A stretch of DNA of 64,000 nucleotides from Dipetalonema caudispina (lineage: Eukaryota > Nematoda > Chromadorea > Rhabditida > Onchocercidae). The notes beneath the pieces were generated by a model that saw only the letters and a program-made list of their open reading frames with translations, was not told where the DNA came from and did no database searches. The first letter of the stretch is position 1. The number at the start of each line of letters is the position of its first letter. The position numbers were made by a program, and so were the translations under genes. The stretch lies in contig JABVXV010000189.1 of the NCBI GenBank assembly GCA_013365325.1, positions 56,696 to 120,695 of the forward strand, given 5' to 3'. Of the stretch, positions 1-12,900 are shown one piece after another.

Positions 1-214
1 ATGTTTTAGTAAATATAACTTTTTAGTTAGTCACTCTGATTTATAGCACTTTTTTGAAAAAAGTTTGTAGAAAATGAATTATCTTCACATATTATTGAAT
101 TTTCAGATTACGAAATTCTAAATTTGAAATCCTGTGTAAAGTAATTAAATTACAGGTAATCAAAATGGACGAAATGATCTGTAATAAGTAATAAGTAAAC
201 AAAGTTAATTTCAG

Positions 215-1466
215 ATTGCACGTAAATGTTTGCGAAAAGATGGTGGACAGTTACTGAATCGCGAAACTGCTCCATTCAAAACATCGCCGGAACCATTACC
301 CGATTTTTCTACTGCCCTAACAAATGCTCAATCACAGTTGCTTACTTCGTTTATCGGAAAGGTCAGTTATAGTGATCAGGTCTGTGTATTACCTTGAAAT
401 AAATACCAATAATTTTAAACTCTTCAGTTATTGAATTTTTATCACGTTTGTTCTGTCTATTTGTTTGCTTAGTAAAGCCAGTCCACTTTATGTTTTTGCT
501 CTTCAGGTAGAAGAATCACGAGGATTTTGGAAAATTGGTTCACGACTTACTTGTATCAATTCCACCTGGTCTGCTGCAAACAACGATGACACTTGTTGGG
601 ATGGAACAAAAATAGTGAATAACTTCAAGACTGTGGTTGAAATGTCTGATGATGGTATCGGATCAAATTTTACAACGAGTAAAAATAAAACTAATTTCAT
701 GATGATTTTAAATATCTAATTTAATTTTCTATTATGACAGGATTTTAATTTCTTTTAATATATTAAAAATTTGTTTAAATTTTCGGTTTTACCTTAAGAT
801 TTTTGTAACACTACATCATTTTATCCTGACACTATACTAGGTACAGTTCAATAATATTTATAAGTCCCCAACAATTTTAACAATGAAAATTCGAGCAAAC
901 TGTAAATCGTAGAGGTTTCATCAGAAATTTCAGGTGTATTTCTAACTGAGAGATTGAAATTGCTGATGCTTTCGAACCGACTGTTGGAAAGTTACGAGGG
1001 AAGGCGATTATATAATGAAAGTATAAATATTGATATCGAAGCGAGCGGTAATGGCAATTCATACGTTTCCATTGATGATGAAGATGAGGTAGGCTTTTGT
1101 GAAAAAAATGATTGTCGTTGACGGCTATTATTCAGATTTTATACCAATAAAAATTAATGATATTTAAATGCGAACTAATCTTACATCTTCACAAAAGCGT
1201 GGCAACCCAATATTTAGGATGAATTTCGGGATGAGGGAAGCGGCTTTGACGAAAATCAGGCGGCAGTGGTAGTCGACGTCGCAGGTTCTCATCGAGACAT
1301 CATAGAACCATTAGCTACCGAAGAATCCGATTTACAAAGTAGTAGCACAGAAGCACCTGAACCGAGTTTTACTTTGCAAATACCAGACGTCGAGATCAAA
1401 AAAATCTCTTCTCAGATGCCATTTCGCTACATACTGTATTTCATGATTATCTTTCATATTTTATAG
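215..1466 (+). CDS. Glypican, C-terminal exons (5' end outside the window)
   Basis: Glypicans are GPI-anchored heparan sulfate proteoglycans that modulate BMP, Wnt and Hedgehog signalling at the cell surface. Exons in phase are 215-361, 507-678, 934-1088 and 1218-1466; a short upstream exon at 107-135 is possible. Seen: the glypican core stretch VEESRGFWKIGSRLTC followed by DDTCWDG (compare CWNG in the family), an acidic DEGSG site typical of glycosaminoglycan attachment, and a hydrophobic tail MPFRYILYFMIIFHIL ending at the stop, as expected for a GPI signal. The SRGFW and CWDG context looks closer to GPC3/GPC5 and C. elegans LON-2 than to GPC4/GPN-1, but this is a judgement by eye. A canonical AATAAA lies at 1774-1779, a plausible poly(A) signal. 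The family call is firm; the orthologue is not. Confidence 0.82.
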
Positions 1467-2585
1467 TATTGCAAATATCCTCTAATATCCTAAAATTTAC
1501 ATTTTAATTGACGGGAGCTTATCAAAAAGCAAATTCAATAATAGCAAGAAAAACGAAGAGCTAGCAATTGTACAATTTCACTAGAATCATCTACATAGAT
1601 AAGAAAAGTTGAAGAAGTTTTATGACAAAAAAATTTTGAAAATTAATTCGTTCCAACGAATACATTTTTAAGAAATTTAAATGTTTTTATTGTCGACAAG
1701 TGTATGTTGTGTATAAATCTATTATGTTGCTCATTTTATGATAAAATTTATTGTTTTATAACATACTCCTTCCAATAAATGTATGGAAGATTTTAACAGT
1801 AATTTACATGCGTTTTGTCAACTTCTCAATCTTGATATAAAACTCAGACAAAGAAAAGTGAATTATGATCTATTTTTACAATTTTAAAATTGAAAATGAC
1901 ATTTCTTATTTCCGAAAGATATTTATTTGATACCAGCAATGGAGAAGTTTGATAAGTTACTTCTAGTGAATGATTTTTCTAATAATACTGACTTCTTAGT
2001 GCTTATCAAGATAATAGCCTGAAAAAGCTTGGGAAATAATTTTATTCGTATATCAAATTGAAATCCTATGTTACTTTCCGAGAGTTCATAAAAAATATAT
2101 GTGTACATATATATATATATATATACAAAATCAAATTAGGCATAATTATCACGCATGTTACGCAGAACCATTGTCGTTCTTCGTATTTATTGAAAGGACT
2201 GAAATTAGTATAAATACTCAGGTAATGATTTATTTCAAACACTATAATTCAAAATCCTTGTTTCTTGAAAAAAAGCTCCAAATACTACTCAGCAACCTTT
2301 TGTAAATATCAAATATTCAAAATTAACGCCACAACATACATGTAAACAAATCCCTAATGTGAGGACAGTATTTCATCTTCTTGACAACTACCAACTGCAC
2401 AAATCTAAGTCAGTATTATCGAAGATCAAGTTTGATAAGATGAGCGTTTCTTTTTGGTGGTAGAATTGTACGCTTATATGACTATTAGCGTCCCAAGTAA
2501 GACTTAAGACTGGCTTGAAATATCATTTACTTAAATTTACTCCCTGTTTAGGTTATCACTGGAGTAAATTCAAAATAACAAGCAG
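1467..2585. other. Intergenic, convergent 3' region
   Basis: This lies between the glypican stop and the stop of the R-SNARE gene on the opposite strand. It holds AATAAA at 1774-1779 and a short TA-repeat near 2105-2125. No ORF here looks like a conserved protein. Confidence 0.6.
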
Positions 2586-3278
2586 CTAACCAACGATACC
2601 GACGACGAAAAGCATACAAGCACCAACGATGGCCATTGTTAAACGTACGCTACGCCACCATATGTTACGTCTAATCTGAATTGCCTTACGCGAAAACTGT
2701 TCTGCTCGAGCTTCCATCTTGTCTAGAATATGAATAGAGGAATAAAGAAGATATCATATTTTACAGTTGAGAAAGGCATCCCTTTAACACGAAGCATTGT
2801 CATTTTAATAAAATATTAAAGCAATGGAATTACAAATGCTGTTGGAGAATTTTCAGATTGGATCGTTTGAATTTTATAAAATTGGAAAGATTTTCTTTAA
2901 AGTACATAGCACCACAAAAACATACAATAAAGATTTTTGCTTTTCGTAGGTCAATCAAGGAAGGTCAACTAAGGTTAATGTGTATGTAATATATGATCTA
3001 TGAGCTTTCTGATATTGAAATTTCTTGCTAACTTAAAAATGCTACCATTACAACTTAGATTTAATACTTCAAGAATCTGTGAAAGTCCTGAAAAATAAAT
3101 CACCGACGCGTGCGGTTAGATTCTGCAGTCGACCTTCACGCTCAATGATACGATCAATATCACCTCGAACAATCTCTATTACTTCTTCAAGTTCCCTCTG
3201 GGTTTTGTGAAGTCTATTTGGATCCAGTGTTGTTGTTACTCTACCAATATGTGTTATTGGAAGACTAAACGGTTCCAT
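2586..3278 (-). CDS. Synaptobrevin/VAMP-family R-SNARE
   Basis: R-SNAREs sit on vesicles and pair with three Q-SNARE helices to drive membrane fusion. There are two exons: 3278-3104, then 2722-2586, with the donor splitting an Asp codon. The product is 103 residues, close to VAMP2-sized proteins. Seen: an SNARE motif from about residue 24 with the zero-layer arginine in EIVRGDIDRIIEREG, continuing through LTARVDKMEARAEQF, the same pattern as LDDRADALQAGASQF in VAMPs. A WW pair precedes a C-terminal membrane anchor that runs to the stop, leaving almost no luminal tail. The ATG at 3278 follows an AG at 3283-3284 that could be a trans-splice acceptor. It could correspond to one of the several C. 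elegans snb genes or a VAMP4/8-like protein; the exact paralogue is unclear. Confidence 0.87.
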
Positions 3279-4237
3279 TTTTACCTTAAACCATAAAGTA
3301 AGTGTAAAAATAGGTGAAATTAGGTAAAAACCAATGAGGAGTAAAGAATGTTCATTCATATAAGTGTAACGTGATGGTACGTACGTCACAATCACAGGTA
3401 AATATTCTAAGAGATGCCAACCCCTAAAACCATCCCGTCTAAAAATCTACTTCCTACTTAATTCATCGTCAACATACGGCAAGATATTTCCAAGTTCTGC
3501 TGAACTTCGATGAGGTAAAAATTGATAACGGTTGAATATTTAAGAAGGGAAATAATTTAGACATAAATAAAATTAATGAAATGTATGAGGAATAAAAAGG
3601 ACAGCACATCCCGAATATATCCAATGAGTAAACACAACCTTTGTTCGTCTATCACTCAAATTACAATGACAATTAATCGAAGCTTTCATTTTAATCTTTT
3701 CATTTCTTTATTGGAAAAAACAAACAACTTAAAATTTCATATGCAAAAAGTGTTTTTCGGGATGAGAAGCCACTCTATGCATCCAATGTCAATTTGAAAC
3801 ATTTTTAGACGTCAATAGCGCCGATGAGATGTATTGTTTCGTTGTGGATTATCTCTCTGCCACCATTTGAACTTAGGTTAATTGGGCGGTCATTACTGTG
3901 CAGGTGGTTATAACCATATAATGGTAATTTCAGTTTGTTTCCTGGATGTATCTTGAAGAAGGAAGGAGAATTTCGTTGATAATTTAGGAAGCAAAATACA
4001 CCCAACTCAAGGAAATTTGATCCTAAAAATTGCCTTTATCCCTTTTTTCTTCACTTGCGTTCCCTTTATGTAATAGGTCTCCCTTACTCTTCTCTGATAG
4101 CCCCCTTTATTTGTACAAAATTATTCATCATTGATTACTTATAAGTTTTTTCTTGTCGTATTCGTTCAATAATTTTGCTTAATGAGATTTTTTTAAGAGT
4201 TGAACTCATGGAATGCGATTGATATGAATGAGGAAAT
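3279..4237. other. Divergent intergenic region between R-SNARE and NUP214
   Basis: The two genes start in opposite directions from this 960-bp stretch, so it should hold promoters for both. It is AT-rich with T-runs near 4030-4060. No TATA-like or conserved element stood out, and the ORFs inside are not protein-like. Confidence 0.5.
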
Positions 4238-6920
4238 ATGGCAGATGCGTTTGTGGATATTCCAGTAAGTGCCAAAGTTCTTTCTGTTTTAAAAGTGCTA
4301 TACGCCTTTAGCTAGTTTGTTTAGCAGATTACAGTATTCATCTTGCATGTCTTCCGTTCTTGTAATTTGAAGTGCTTCTTCACTTCGTTCCAGGACTTCC
4401 AGTTCCGAGCACTTCAGCGGGTGAGGATATTCGATAAGCCGAATGCTGTATTGTGCGACGGTATATGTCCGTCTTGGATTGCCGTTTCATCGCGATATGG
4501 GATTATTGTATGTGCATCTGGCTGCAATAAGTTAATATCTTTAAGATGTAGCGATGTTCATCGACTAAACACCAATAAAGCTGATATCAACATAGAAGTG
4601 ACCAATATCCAGACAAAAGTAACCAACCTCCAAGTTGAACAGGTTGATTTATGTCTGTAGTTAACTTTAAACTCAACTTTTAAACTTTCACTAACGGATA
4701 GCTTCTTTTTTTCCTTCTTTTTCTTTGCCTCCAGCTTTGCCTTAAAATTTCATGGCGACCACAAGTTGTTTTCTGTCACATCCATGTTCAAAAGTCATCA
4801 GTGCTGATTTCAAGTTATTTTGCTGTTACATTCTTAATTCATTTACATTATAATTAAAAGTCAGTAGTTCTTTTGATTCTGAATTACTTAAGGAATTTAT
4901 ACATTGCATGCCAATATCCTTTCAGCCAGTTGCACTGACTGCACTAGCCTGTAATTGCTCAGGTCGCCTATTATCAGTTTCAATGCGAACAGCGTCTGGT
5001 GCATTCGTGTATCTCTACGATATATGTGCATTTGCTGTTGATTATGTTCAGCAGGTTGGTTTATTTAGAGTAATGATTGTGTAAAGTTAGTTTTGTTTTA
5101 ATTTCCTGGTCACGGCATTTTGATATTGATGTTTAGGATGGTCATATTATTCTGAAACGACATTCCTTCGTATCTACTATTAGTTGATTGAAACTTTATA
5201 ATTAGACAGTGCTGAAAGAGATTTCTTGCAGAGAGGTCCCGTTTACAGCTTGCGACTTTCTGCTGATCCAAATGCCCAGCCTTGTGCCTTAAAGTGGAAC
5301 CCGCAACAGGATGCTGTATTTGCTGTTGCTACGTCCGATAGCGTATTATCCTGCTATTCTTTTGATATTGAGGTAGTACCAATTCTGGCAAAGTTTTCCG
5401 CAAAATTTTTAAATTCTATTTCAGTTCGGAACTCGTAATGCTAATTAAACCGAAGCATAAATTTTTTCTTTGCATTACATTTATCATACCTTTTTAAGAT
5501 ATCTCATGAAATGCTATTTAATCATATTGTTGTGATATCAGAGAGCGTTGAGAAGTAGTCTCGGAAGTCTGGAACAAGCCGGGAGGGCATTTTTACTTAT
5601 TGTCAACGATCTCCCAACCATGCAATGTATTGAGTTCTCTTACAAGAACGATGCTTGATTGTGAACTACATACTAGGGAATTGTCGCACCACTATTCGGA
5701 CATTTCTGATGACATAATAAAAAGTGAAGTTTTTGCAGAAATCGTCTTCGATAACCTTGATTGGCACAGTTAAACACGATAATGTTGTAACCTGTATAGG
5801 TTGGAGTCCAAAGGGGAAGCAGTTGGTCGTAGGTGACATTTCGGGTTATATAAAGCAGTATAAGCCTGAAATGGTATTGGTACGCGTGACACCACCTCCT
5901 TTAAAAGGTATTTTATTATTTGCTTACCGGATGATTTTAACTCGATGCAATGTGACTCAAGCTGGCTAAACATTCATTAGTAGAAAAACTTTTTTTTTCA
6001 TCATTGCAGATGAAAACCATGCTCTGCGTTGCGTCGGAATCAGTTGGCTTGCAACCACTGACCTTCTCGTTGCTTATTCTCCCAAGACAGGGCAGGAAGT
6101 AGATATAACGAAGTTATGTGTGAAAAAGGATGCACCACCTCAATGGATACATTTCGATGATATTAATTTCTGTGGCGATAAGAGCGCTTTCGATCAGCGA
6201 GTTGAATTTACACAACTGATGGGTTGGAAATTGGTGTTGTGCTCGTCGTCACGGTCCAGTGAGGTAAGCGAATCTTTAAATGGGGAAAAAATTCACGTTA
6301 ATGATTAAAAACCTCGTATTTTTGATCATAGCATCCAGCTTGATGTTAATAATTGTGGAACAAATATTTTTTATTATATGTGAATATTTCCTGAATTGAC
6401 TTATTTCAGATAGCAATACTTGGGAAAATTGGCTCTGAGTGGAAAGTCTGGACTTTAGATGATAATGGACGAATTGAAATGCCTCTCGACTCTGAACATT
6501 GTGAAACATTTCCAGTTGGTGTTTCTATCGATGTGTCATCAATCCTCCCTGTCAAGATTGGTATGCTGTTTGCATTTAATGTGCTTGCTCAGGCTGCTGA
6601 GCATAGTTTTCAATATTAGCGCGGGAAATAAATGTCCATATATAAGAGATTATCTTATGGAACATACCTTAATCAATAAAAAATATTCCTGATTAGCAAA
6701 TGCAGTTCGAAAAAGCAGAAAATTTTTCTCGTTAAGGGCATTTTTCATATCGTAGGAATTTCAATGCAATGAAGCCATCAAGTAAATGCGTTTCAGGTGA
6801 CGAGGGCAGTGCGGAACGTCCTCCATGTCCTACAATTTTGGTATTATCGTCTCAAGGAGTCCTTCTTGCCTTCAATGCATTATCTTCTCGTGCCGAACAT
6901 CAAGGCATTAATATGTATCT

Positions 6921-6957
<37 letters not shown>

Positions 6958-9900
6958 CCTTCTATAATAAAGATTGTTTTGCTGGTAATTTAATTTCTCA
7001 GGTACAATTCTGTTCAAGACACAGGGTATCCAAACATAGATTTCCTTACTTTGTTAATATCTGTTTGTTAACGTTTATACGACTTAGAAGTTTTAAAGTC
7101 AAATTCCGATGTTCCGAATACAATTATTCTTTAGACAGCCAGAAGGTTTACCGTCAGAAATTTACGGAACAGTAATAGCAAGGGCTGATGTAATACAGAA
7201 TGCGAATTCGTGTATTGGTTCGCTAGATACAAATTGTCAAACTGTTCCGGTGCCTGCAGATACGTCGTACTCATTTATTCCTTTTGAAAGTACATCCGTT
7301 CCAAAGCAGGATATTTCTCAATTGCAAGTGCAAGCAGAGGTTTGCTCTTACTAGAAACCAAAGATCTTAAAGTTAGATAAAGAGTTGCTTTGAAGTTATT
7401 TGAAGCTTTCCCAGCGTTTCTCTACTTCAGTGGAAATTTTAAATTATAGTGCTGTTTAATATTTCTGCTGGAGCTGTCTGAATTTGGTATTATTTCGGCT
7501 CATTTTGAAAGTGAGAAATAATTTCAGATAAACACGCCGCAGACTGTACAGGCAGCAGCAATGTCAAAATTAAATGAACTTTTACCTCGTAGTAAAGTAC
7601 AAGATTCAGTGGTTCCACAACAGCAGATGCGAAGGGAATTGCAACACCAGCAGTTGGAGACAGGGGCGCTCACAGAGTTACGGGAAGATTTTCGAAAGAA
7701 ACTTCTCATTTTTGATAAACAATTCTTTGAACTTTGTGAACGAAACGACTGGCTTCAAAATCTGAAAAAGAGCTCAGAAAAACAGCTGGAATGGAGTAAT
7801 GGTGAGTAAGAGATCAGTAATTCATTTGGGATTAAAAACTTTTAAAAAAGTCGTTGTATTTTTGTGGCGCATTTATAAACTTTATATTGTAGGCATAAAT
7901 TTGGATGATGAAATGTTGGAGTTGGAGAAAGTTCGAACAGTTGTGGCATCGTGGCTTGACGCTTTAGAGAATCAGGTGAAAGAGAGTATGTGTTCGATTG
8001 AAGAACAGTTGGGAATTGCGAACAGTGTCGATCGAGAACTGTTTGACAATGGACGGATGTTAGATTTCAACAGTGTAATGGATTAAACTTATTTCAAACA
8101 GTAAATCCTAATATTTTCAATGTTTGTGTTAAAAATTTAAAGCAGTACTGCTCTTACTTTCCATTATTTTCTAGATGCATCGCTTGGATAAATCGGCAGG
8201 AGCCTTAACGAAACTAGAACAGAAAATTGCGAATATTGAGGATGTATTAGCAGAAATGCCGACATCTAATACAAAAAACAGGTTAATTGTACAGAGAAGT
8301 GTGTTTTCTTTTTCCCTTTTTTAAAAACTAACGGAAGACTTCTTCCTGACTAAATAAAGTAAGCAAACTTTTATAGCTTTGTATCTATAATGAAGTCATC
8401 TTCGGATACTTGATAATTGGCTGTATTTATGAGCTCATTTATGTTGTGTAATCCGTCAAACAAGCAGGGACTATTGACAGAGCCGTAGCAGAAAATATTC
8501 AATTTTTGATTCATTTTTTGTTCAGCTTTTGATTCTTTCGAAAATACTCAATTTTCAATTCATTTAGATCAATTTTAACTTTGGATATTGATCAAGAACA
8601 ACAAATTGCAACGACCGCAAAGAATATCTGTAAGGGGATGGTCTCACGACGGAAAGCTTTATGTGAATTGCAGCAACGGGTTACAAGTTTGAGCACTCGA
8701 TTAAAGTGAGTTATTCTTTACTGTTTTTAGACAGTTTTCTCACAGCGGTGTTATTTATGCTTCTGATCGACATAGGACCTGTGTTCTTGGTATTTCTAAA
8801 AACTCAAAAATTTAAATTGATCCTTTCACTTCGTATTGTCATTTTCTTTAAAATGGTATTTTTTTTTTTTTTCTTATGTCTTTTGGTATAGGGGTTGCTT
8901 CGGAATCGAAAGAATTGATACCTTGATTATAGTTTAACAGTTAGTCCAGGGCATCAATTTCATTTATCGTTTATTTAATTTTACGCTTATATTTAACATA
9001 ATTTTTGGAACCTTCTTGTGTTACGTTGTATTTATTCGTTACATCGTCCATATTGTAGCTATTCTTTCAGACCGTTGAAAAAAAACGAAAGAATGAGTAA
9101 ATTTTTTACTTCAACAATCTCATCAGTTTCAAATTCACCATTCAGTTCTCAGACTTGCAGCGAAGAATTAACAGCAAGAGCAGCAGTCGTTACTGCTCAA
9201 CAACAAAAAGAACTGTTGAAGTATGTGAAAAATTCTGAATATTTCTTTTGAAATGAGAGATTGGTAATTACTAAAGAAAAATCACATGTCTTGGTTTATC
9301 GAAATATGTAAAAATTATTGAGATATATTCATCGCTTAGCAAATGTTGGTTGATTTTTCCTTAGTCATTTGATTTCAGATTTTTGACCGAACGTGGTCCA
9401 GTGAAACAGTCGGAAGCAAAAATTATTGTGCTCAATACTCATTCACATGAAGCTGGTGAGGGAATACCGAATTCAACTCTAACAGATATTGAAAATCGTT
9501 TGCTTGAAGCAGCATTAATGCCACTAAAAACCCCTACCAAACTGTTGGTTTTTGGAAATTTTAGATATATTTCTTCACTTAGAATTTTAGGAAAAAGACA
9601 TAATTGTCGAGCAATAGTTTGAAATCGAATGACAGGATATGTGATTAGTACTAAACCTTTGTATTTTTCTTATAATGAACATTCTTTAAAACGACTGCTC
9701 CACCTGCAATTATAGTTTGCAGCGATATCTTGATTTTTGAGGCGTCTTGATTGTCTAGGGACATCAGCTAACTTTGGTCTAGGAGCTCTGTAAGTTTATG
9801 TGTTTCTTTTATTACAGCGTTATGGATATTGGGACGCAGTCATCCGATTATTTACTTCCTAAAGGTACGACTTACAATTTGGAATGATAACATCCATTCA

Positions 9901-12900
9901 GAGTACACTTTTTTATGTGTGCAGGAAATCTCAAGCAATGTTTATACATAAACATATTTACTTCTGGTTTGATTAGCGGGTAACAATTCTAGAATGGAAA
10001 TATAGTTCTGAAGTTAAATAACGATCTTCAGCATCTCATTACCAAAGAATCACTTATAGAAGATTATGTTTTTTAGTCCTTAAAGACTAATTTGTTATTC
10101 TAGAGATGCAGTCGCCCATAGATGTGGCGACTTCCAGCTCTAATATTCCTGTAAATCTTATGCTCAATGCGACCAATGTGACCGGCAAACCGTTAACAGC
10201 TCAGGCACGTCTCTATGTCATTTGTTTATTATAATTTTTTGAGAATGAATTTCCCAGACTGTATTTCTCTTGGAATACAGTCACTTTGTTTAGAAGAGAA
10301 TTGTTTTTTTTTAGTTGAAAATGTTTTATCCCCCTTATTAGGAGTAAAATGTTAGACATTGGATTTTGCATTCGTACTACACATATACTCATATATTTTT
10401 TAGATAGAAAATTTGTGTAAAATAATGAAGATTTATATTGCTTTTTCAGTTCAATCAATTCCAAAAACTGGCTGAATCAGCTTTTAATTCATCAACAACT
10501 CTGTCTCCTTCTTCCATGAGTTTGAGCAGTTCTACTACAACCATACCAACCACTTCCAACTCTTTTGCCACAGACACAACAATTGCTAAACAGCTTCCTA
10601 TTGGAGAATCATCCACGAATGTTCCAGAAACAGTGACGTTGAGTCAACAGCAGCCTGATGATATAACATTTTCATTTAAAAATTTGGATACTCCATCAGT
10701 AGCAAGGAATAACGTTTCTCCCGGAGGAACCGCTTCTGGCATCATTACGCCGAGCAGATCTGATTATGTCAGTTATAATTTACTTTCCGTGTAATGTTTT
10801 CCAATTTTTCTTTATGTATGTAAGCAAGAAATATATGTGGTGGCGATGTGCCGGTGCAGTAGTTGCGATGGCTTTTAGGTGATGCAGTTTAGGTTAGTTT
10901 TATCCGGTACAACAGGACTTTTCCTAAATCAAAAGAGTTCTTGCCACTGAAAATAACTGTTCGAGCGTGCTCGACAAGTGATATATAGATTATAAACTAA
11001 TTCCTTAAACTTAAAGGCATTAAATTTTTAGCCTTCTGCTGCATCGCAGAATATTTTTTCAACGAAAAGCAACGGAAATGAAACTGCATCAATTGGATCT
11101 GCTACAACATCGAAATCATTGACAAATACTTCTGTGTCTATAGCTTCAAGTTCAACAACAACCACTGAAACTGACAGAACTTCGACACAAAACTCTGAAG
11201 TCTCAAAAACGAGCAGTGAAATGGCAATGGCAGATTCGTCTGTCTCAACGATAACTTCCAAAACATCAGGTTCTGAAACGAGTGTATCGTTTACCTTCAA
11301 GTTACCAGCGGCAGAAAATCAGCAGGCAACATCTCCTCCAAATGGGAGTTAGTTTATTTATTTTTTTCCTTAAAGAAATCTAAGCAACGTTGTACTACCG
11401 ATAATGTTATGTTTTTATGATGCTTCCGGATCCGAACGAAAGTGAAAAAACTTTGTAAAGGGTTGTAATGCATCATGTCTCCTTGTGCTGGCTAATGGCA
11501 AGTAGTGTTACACTATATATTTTAATATGTGTGTCCTATCATTAAATCATTCTGTTCTATCCATTCGGTGGCTAAGCTGTCCATTGTTTGAATCTAACTT
11601 TAACTGATAAATACGATGTTTCTGTCCTCATTTCGCTTGAAGTTTCCAGTGCTCTGTTACTGAACGTGTCTATTACTCTTTCTTCAGGGTCAGTAAATGG
11701 TGGTAGCACAAACACGACAGTCGATCTGCAGTCAAAAGATTTGGATGCTATAGGGTATGTTTCTTCCTCATTGACATAATAACATTTGGAAATCAAACAT
11801 AATAAAATATTGGTTATACCGAGGGAGACAAGTGGATAAAGCTGAAAATTCGTTGTACCTTTTTGTTAACTTTAGATTAAGTGTGCTAAATAGTTAAAAT
11901 CAAATTCTTAAACTGTAGTAAAGTGAATTAAAAAAGGATTTCAGTGATGATGGGATGATGGAAGCAGAGGGTACATCAGCTGCTCCGACAACTCTGTTCT
12001 CATCATCGCTATCTTTGTTAGTTTTTTAAGGCATCTAATTTCTGTATTATTTTTCTAGACTCTGTTTGCTCCTAACCTGCGACTTTTACTAAATAAGTGC
12101 TTTTCTTTCAAGTTTCCCTGGTGTTTTCGAAATGTTATTTTTTTCCAAAAAATTGTTAGGAATATCAGAATTGAAAAAATTTCTCTTTAGTGGTTCGGAA
12201 AGTGCTGCATCCAATGCCAATGTGACACAAAACGTTTTTGGTTCGGGACTCAAATTTCTGCCATCAGCACAGTCTCAGACAGTTTCATTGTTTGGTAATG
12301 CTGCTGCTGGAAATAAGGGAACCTTAGGATTTAATGCCAGTGGCTCAGCAAATTCTGGTAGTGGTGGACTCTTCAGCCGAACACAGCAGTCGAATGCAGC
12401 GTCAACTTCATTTTCTTTCAGTTCACCGCCTAATTCGCATAGTTCCTCTAGTCTTTTTGGGACAAAGCCAACGAGTAAGTATGATTTAATAGTCGAGAAT
12501 AATTTCAAAAATGGAATTATGATTCAATATTTGGAAGAACATGTTTAAGACTAGTCAATGCTTTGCATAATTTAATTAATGTGATAATATGCTCCTTTTT
12601 AAAGTCAGTTACTGTGCTTTCATGTGTTTCCAGTTTTCTGAAATTTAGGGAATATATTAGATTAATGATTTATTTGTAGTTAAGGAGATGTTGTTCCTCA
12701 GAAATTTTCGAATCTTTTAACTATGCGTTTTTAAAACATGACTTTTAAAATTTTTAGCTAGTGGTACCACATTTGGCGCTGCACCATCATTTGGTTCAAA
12801 ACCAGTGTTCGGATCTCCATCACCACTTGTTTCAGCATTTGGTCAACAACGTTCTCAACACACTGCTTCTACAACTACTGGGTTTTCTAAGCAAGTTTTT

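Noticed and set aside
11028..11300. Minus-strand 90-aa ORF
   Set aside because: Antisense of the Ser/Thr-rich NUP214 exon 19.
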